From positions 18,093 to 27,848 of the forward strand of contig DFSS01000037.1 in NCBI GenBank assembly GCA_002381225.1: a stretch of 9,756 nucleotides of DNA, in the 5' to 3' direction. Made by a program: the position numbers and the translations under genes. Source of the stretch: Flavobacteriales bacterium UBA3431. GTDB taxonomy: Bacteria; Bacteroidota; Bacteroidia; Flavobacteriales; Schleiferiaceae. A model generated the notes under the pieces. It had not been told where the DNA came from and did no database searches. It saw only the letters and a program-made list of their open reading frames with translations. Shown here piece after piece: positions 6,970-9,756 of the stretch; within the stretch, counting starts at the first letter, position 1, and every line of letters starts with the position of its first letter.

Positions 6970-9756
6970 TCAGGCCTTTTCGAGTGCGAGTTCCACCGAA
7001 TTCCCTTCTAAGTCACTATTCATGCGGAATGTCTGTTCCGGACCGGAGCCAACGACTACAGAATCAGCCAATACTTCCGCACAGAGGTAGGCCTCATAGG
7101 CGCGAATGGCCGCTATAGCCTCCTCCGAACCTTGGACCCACAATCGTATGCGGTCGGTTATTTCCAGTCCGCTGTCTTTTCGCAATCCTTGGATGCGGTT
7201 GACCGCCTCTCGCGCAAGACCTTCTTGGATCAAAGCGGGGGTTAAGGCCAAGTCGACAGCGAGTGTGGTTCCGCGTTCCGAGGCGACGGCCATGCCCGGG
7301 ATGTCGTCCGTTTGAACCTCCACGTCTTCCAAACTTAAAGTGAAGGGGCCTTGCGTTAAGTGCAGGGTGTATTCTCCCGCCGATTCCAGGGCGGACAGGG
7401 CATCGGGCGATAGGGCGGCGATCGCACTCGCCACCTCTTTCATCTGCGGCCCGGCTTTGGGGCCGAGGGACTTGAAGTTGGCTTTGGCCCGCTTGACAAA
7501 GACGCCAGAGGCCTCATCGACTAATTCAATGTGCTTGGCATTGACTTCAGCCAATACAAGGGCCTCCATGGCGCGTACATCGTCGGCCTGTCCCACACTC
7601 AAAACAGGAACGAGCACGCGGGCGATGGGCTGGCGGACCCGAATTTTTTCCTTCTTGCGGACGCTAAGCACCAAAGAGCTGAGGCGTTGTGCGAGGGCCA
7701 TACGGCGCTCCAGGGCGGCATCCACGTAGGCGGCTTCGGACGTCGGAAAATCCGTGGTATGCACGGAAAAGGCATCGGAGTGAAGGTCGCGGTAGAGTTG
7801 TTCCGCATAGAAGGGGGCGACAGGCGCCATCAACCGCGCTACGGTGTCAAGGCATTCAAACAAGGTTTGGTAGGCGGCCAGCTTGTCGGGGCCGAGCTCA
7901 CCCTTCCAGAATCGACGGCGGCACAAACGCACGTACCAATTCGACAATTCGTCTTGGACAAAGTCACTAATGGGCCGGAAGGCACGCGTGGGTTCAAAAT
8001 CGTCCAAAGCTTCCGTGACATCGGCCGTTAAGCTGTGCAACTTGGAGAGAATCCATCGATCGATTTCTGGCCGTTCAGAGACCGGGATGGGCGCGGCCGA
8101 GGGATCAAATCCATCGACGTTGGCGTAGAGCGAAAAGAATCCATAGGTGTTGTGCAGCGTGCCGAAGAACTTGCGCTGAACCTCCTGTACCCCCGCAAAG
8201 TCAAACTTGAGGTTGTCCCAGGGCTGGGCGTTGGTCAGCATGTACCAACGCAGCGCGTCGGGCCCATAGTCATCCATGGCTTGAAACGGATCCACGGCAT
8301 TACCCAAGCGCTTGGACATTTTCTGTCCGTTTTTGTCGAGGACCAGCCCGTTGGAAATAACCGCTTTATAGGCCACGCTGTCGAAAACCAGGCCAGCAAT
8401 CGCGTGGAGGGTAAAGAACCAGCCACGCGTTTGGTCGACGCCCTCCGCAATGAAGTCTGCCGGGAAAGCGCTGTTTTGGTCGACGGCCTCCTTATTCTCA
8501 AAGGGGTAGTGCACCTGCGCATAGGGCATGGCGCCGGAATCAAACCACACGTCGATCAAATCGAGCTCGCGGTGCATGGGGGCGCCGGTGGAGGAGGTCA
8601 AAATCCAAGCATCCACGTGAGGGCGGTGCAGGTCTACCTGCGCATAGTTGGCGTCGGAAAAGTCACCTGGAATAAAACCAGACAAGGGATTGTCCGCCAT
8701 GTGGCCCGCGGCCACGGACTTGTCCAGTTCGTTTTTCAGCCGTTCGATGGAGTCGATCAGGATTTCCTCTTTTCCATCTTCCGTGCGCCAAATGGGCAGG
8801 GGGATGCCCCAATAGCGGCTGCGCGACAGATTCCAATCGTTGAGGTTCTCCAGCCAATTCCCAAACCGGCCTGTGCCCGTGCTCGCGGGCTTCCACTGAA
8901 TCTCTTGGTTGAGCGCCTGCAAGCGCTCTTTGACCGCCGTCGTCTTGATAAACCAGCTGTCCAATGGGTAGTAAAGAACCGGTTTGTCCGTGCGCCAGCA
9001 GTGGGGGTAGCTGTGGCTGTATTTCTGAACTTTGAAGGCCTTGCCCTCTTGCTTCAGTTGGATGGATATGCGCTCGTCGGCGCTGAGCTCAGGTTTTTCG
9101 CCCTCCGCGTAGTAGTCGTTCTTGACGTACATGCCGGCCAAATCGCCCATTTGAGCCACAAATCGGCCCTGGAGGTCCACCAAGGGCACAGGATTGCCCT
9201 GCTCGTCAAGGACCAGCATAGGGGGAACCCCGGCTGCCGCCGCTACGCGTGCGTCATCGGCCCCAAAGGTGGGTGCAGTGTGAACAATGCCCGTTCCGTC
9301 CTCGGTGGTGACAAAGTCGCCCGGGATGACTTGGAAGGCGTGGTCCGCGTTCTCGTAAGGAAGGGTGTAGGGAAGCAACTGGGCGTAGCGCAAGCCTACG
9401 AGCTCACTGCCCGGGAAGGTTTTGAGCACCGACCAGGGAAGGGCCTTGCCTTCGGGGCCGCCTTCCATGTTCTGGTCTTCCTCACGGAAGTATTTGGAAA
9501 TCAAAGCCTCTGCCAAGATCACCCGCTGCTTTTCCTTGGTATAGGGATTGAAAGTGTCCACGAGGGCGTAGGCGATCTTGGGCCCGACGGTCAAGGCGGT
9601 ATTCGATGGAAGCGTCCAAGGGGTCGTTGTCCAGGCCATGATGTGCGCGGGCTCGGTACCAAATAGGGCTTCCGCTTGTGGGCTTGGCGTGACGGCAAAC
9701 AAGGCTGTGGCCGAAACATCCATGACATCTCGGTAACATCCTGGCTGGTTGAGTTC
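6970..9756 (-). CDS. ileS: Isoleucyl-tRNA synthetase, N-terminal part beyond the window
   Basis: The enzyme charges tRNA(Ile) with isoleucine and edits mischarged valine. The frame is open from the right edge to the TGA at 6970-6972, giving 928 visible residues. The first ones, ELNQPGCYRDV, match a conserved IleRS stretch upstream of the first in-frame ATG at 9723, so that ATG is internal and the start lies outside the window. Visible features (window residue numbers) are the CP1 editing domain with WTTTPWTLPSN at 42-52 and GIVHTAPTFGADD at 156-168, WFDSG at 404-408, and the class I signature KMSKR at 479-483 (bases 8322-8308). The anticodon-binding helical domain follows (WILSKLHSL, DELSNWYVRLCRRRFW), then a C-terminal extension. 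The HIGH motif is in the missing part. The C-terminus lacks a cysteine zinc motif, which suggests the eukaryote-like type 2 IleRS, an inference. A 71-base gap separates it from the dksA-like gene. Confidence 0.96.
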   Translation of the reverse strand, partial: ELNQPGCYRDVMDVSATALFAVTPSPQAEALFGTEPAHIMAWTTTPWTLPSNTALTVGPKIAYALVDTFNPYTKEKQRVILAEALISKYFREEDQNMEGGPEGKALPWSVLKTFPGSELVGLRYAQLLPYTLPYENADHAFQVIPGDFVTTEDGTGIVHTAPTFGADDARVAAAAGVPPMLVLDEQGNPVPLVDLQGRFVAQMGDLAGMYVKNDYYAEGEKPELSADERISIQLKQEGKAFKVQKYSHSYPHCWRTDKPVLYYPLDSWFIKTTAVKERLQALNQEIQWKPASTGTGRFGNWLENLNDWNLSRSRYWGIPLPIWRTEDGKEEILIDSIERLKNELDKSVAAGHMADNPLSGFIPGDFSDANYAQVDLHRPHVDAWILTSSTGAPMHRELDLIDVWFDSGAMPYAQVHYPFENKEAVDQNSAFPADFIAEGVDQTRGWFFTLHAIAGLVFDSVAYKAVISNGLVLDKNGQKMSKRLGNAVDPFQAMDDYGPDALRWYMLTNAQPWDNLKFDFAGVQEVQRKFFGTLHNTYGFFSLYANVDGFDPSAAPIPVSERPEIDRWILSKLHSLTADVTEALDDFEPTRAFRPISDFVQDELSNWYVRLCRRRFWKGELGPDKLAAYQTLFECLDTVARLMAPVAPFYAEQLYRDLHSDAFSVHTTDFPTSEAAYVDAALERRMALAQRLSSLVLSVRKKEKIRVRQPIARVLVPVLSVGQADDVRAMEALVLAEVNAKHIELVDEASGVFVKRAKANFKSLGPKAGPQMKEVASAIAALSPDALSALESAGEYTLHLTQGPFTLSLEDVEVQTDDIPGMAVASERGTTLAVDLALTPALIQEGLAREAVNRIQGLRKDSGLEITDRIRLWVQGSEEAIAAIRAYEAYLCAEVLADSVVVGSGPEQTFRMNSDLEGNSVELALEKA

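Noticed and set aside
8035..9666. A 543-codon open frame on the plus strand opposite ileS.
   Set aside because: It is in exact codon register with ileS, so its stops would need TTA, CTA or TCA codons in ileS, and these are avoided there. The translation has no recognisable domain, while ileS is unmistakable.
9721..9723. The ATG at 9723 as the start of ileS.
   Set aside because: The frame is open to the window edge and the upstream residues ELNQPGCYRDV are conserved IleRS sequence; the HIGH motif must lie further upstream.

Overview
This window is an ordinary chromosomal stretch from a Bacteroidota bacterium, with mid-50s GC judged by eye. All nine genes lie on the minus strand, so transcription runs from the right edge to the left edge. 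The phylum assignment rests on several markers seen together. These are a DUF4837-type lipoprotein, a DksA/TraR-like protein with the degenerate YGMCRVTG motif, a signal peptidase II with the long extra loop seen in this phylum, a GpsA carrying [12 protein letters not shown], near-absence of Shine-Dalgarno sequences, and a promoter candidate resembling TTG-N17-TAnnTTTG. A flavobacterial or Cryomorphaceae-like affiliation is plausible but cannot be settled here.

In order of transcription the genes are: ileS (5' part outside the window), a 71-base gap with the only reasonable promoter candidate, a dksA/traR-family gene, lspA, a secreted M28 metallopeptidase, gpsA, tatA, gatA, an mltD-like lytic transglycosylase, and a DUF4837 lipoprotein gene that runs off the left edge. 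From dksA leftward the genes are packed tightly. The junctions are GTGA (dksA/lspA), a 14-base gap (lspA/M28), TAATG (M28/gpsA), a 43-base gap (gpsA/tatA), GTGA (tatA/gatA), TAATG (gatA/mltD) and ATGA (mltD/DUF4837). This looks like one polycistronic, translationally coupled unit.

Functionally the unit mixes translation (IleRS, GatA), transcriptional control (DksA-like) and envelope biogenesis. The envelope part covers lipoprotein signal-peptide removal (LspA), glycerol-3-phosphate supply for phospholipids (GpsA), folded-protein export (TatA), peptidoglycan cleavage (MltD), a secreted peptidase and a lipoprotein. LspA would be expected to process the DUF4837 lipoprotein encoded at the far end.

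I saw no RNA genes, mobile elements, CRISPR arrays, phage genes or attachment sites. No stretch over 300 bases lacks a gene. I found no convincing new system. The least understood parts are the DUF4837 lipoprotein coupled to mltD, and the DksA-like protein that has lost most of its zinc ligands.
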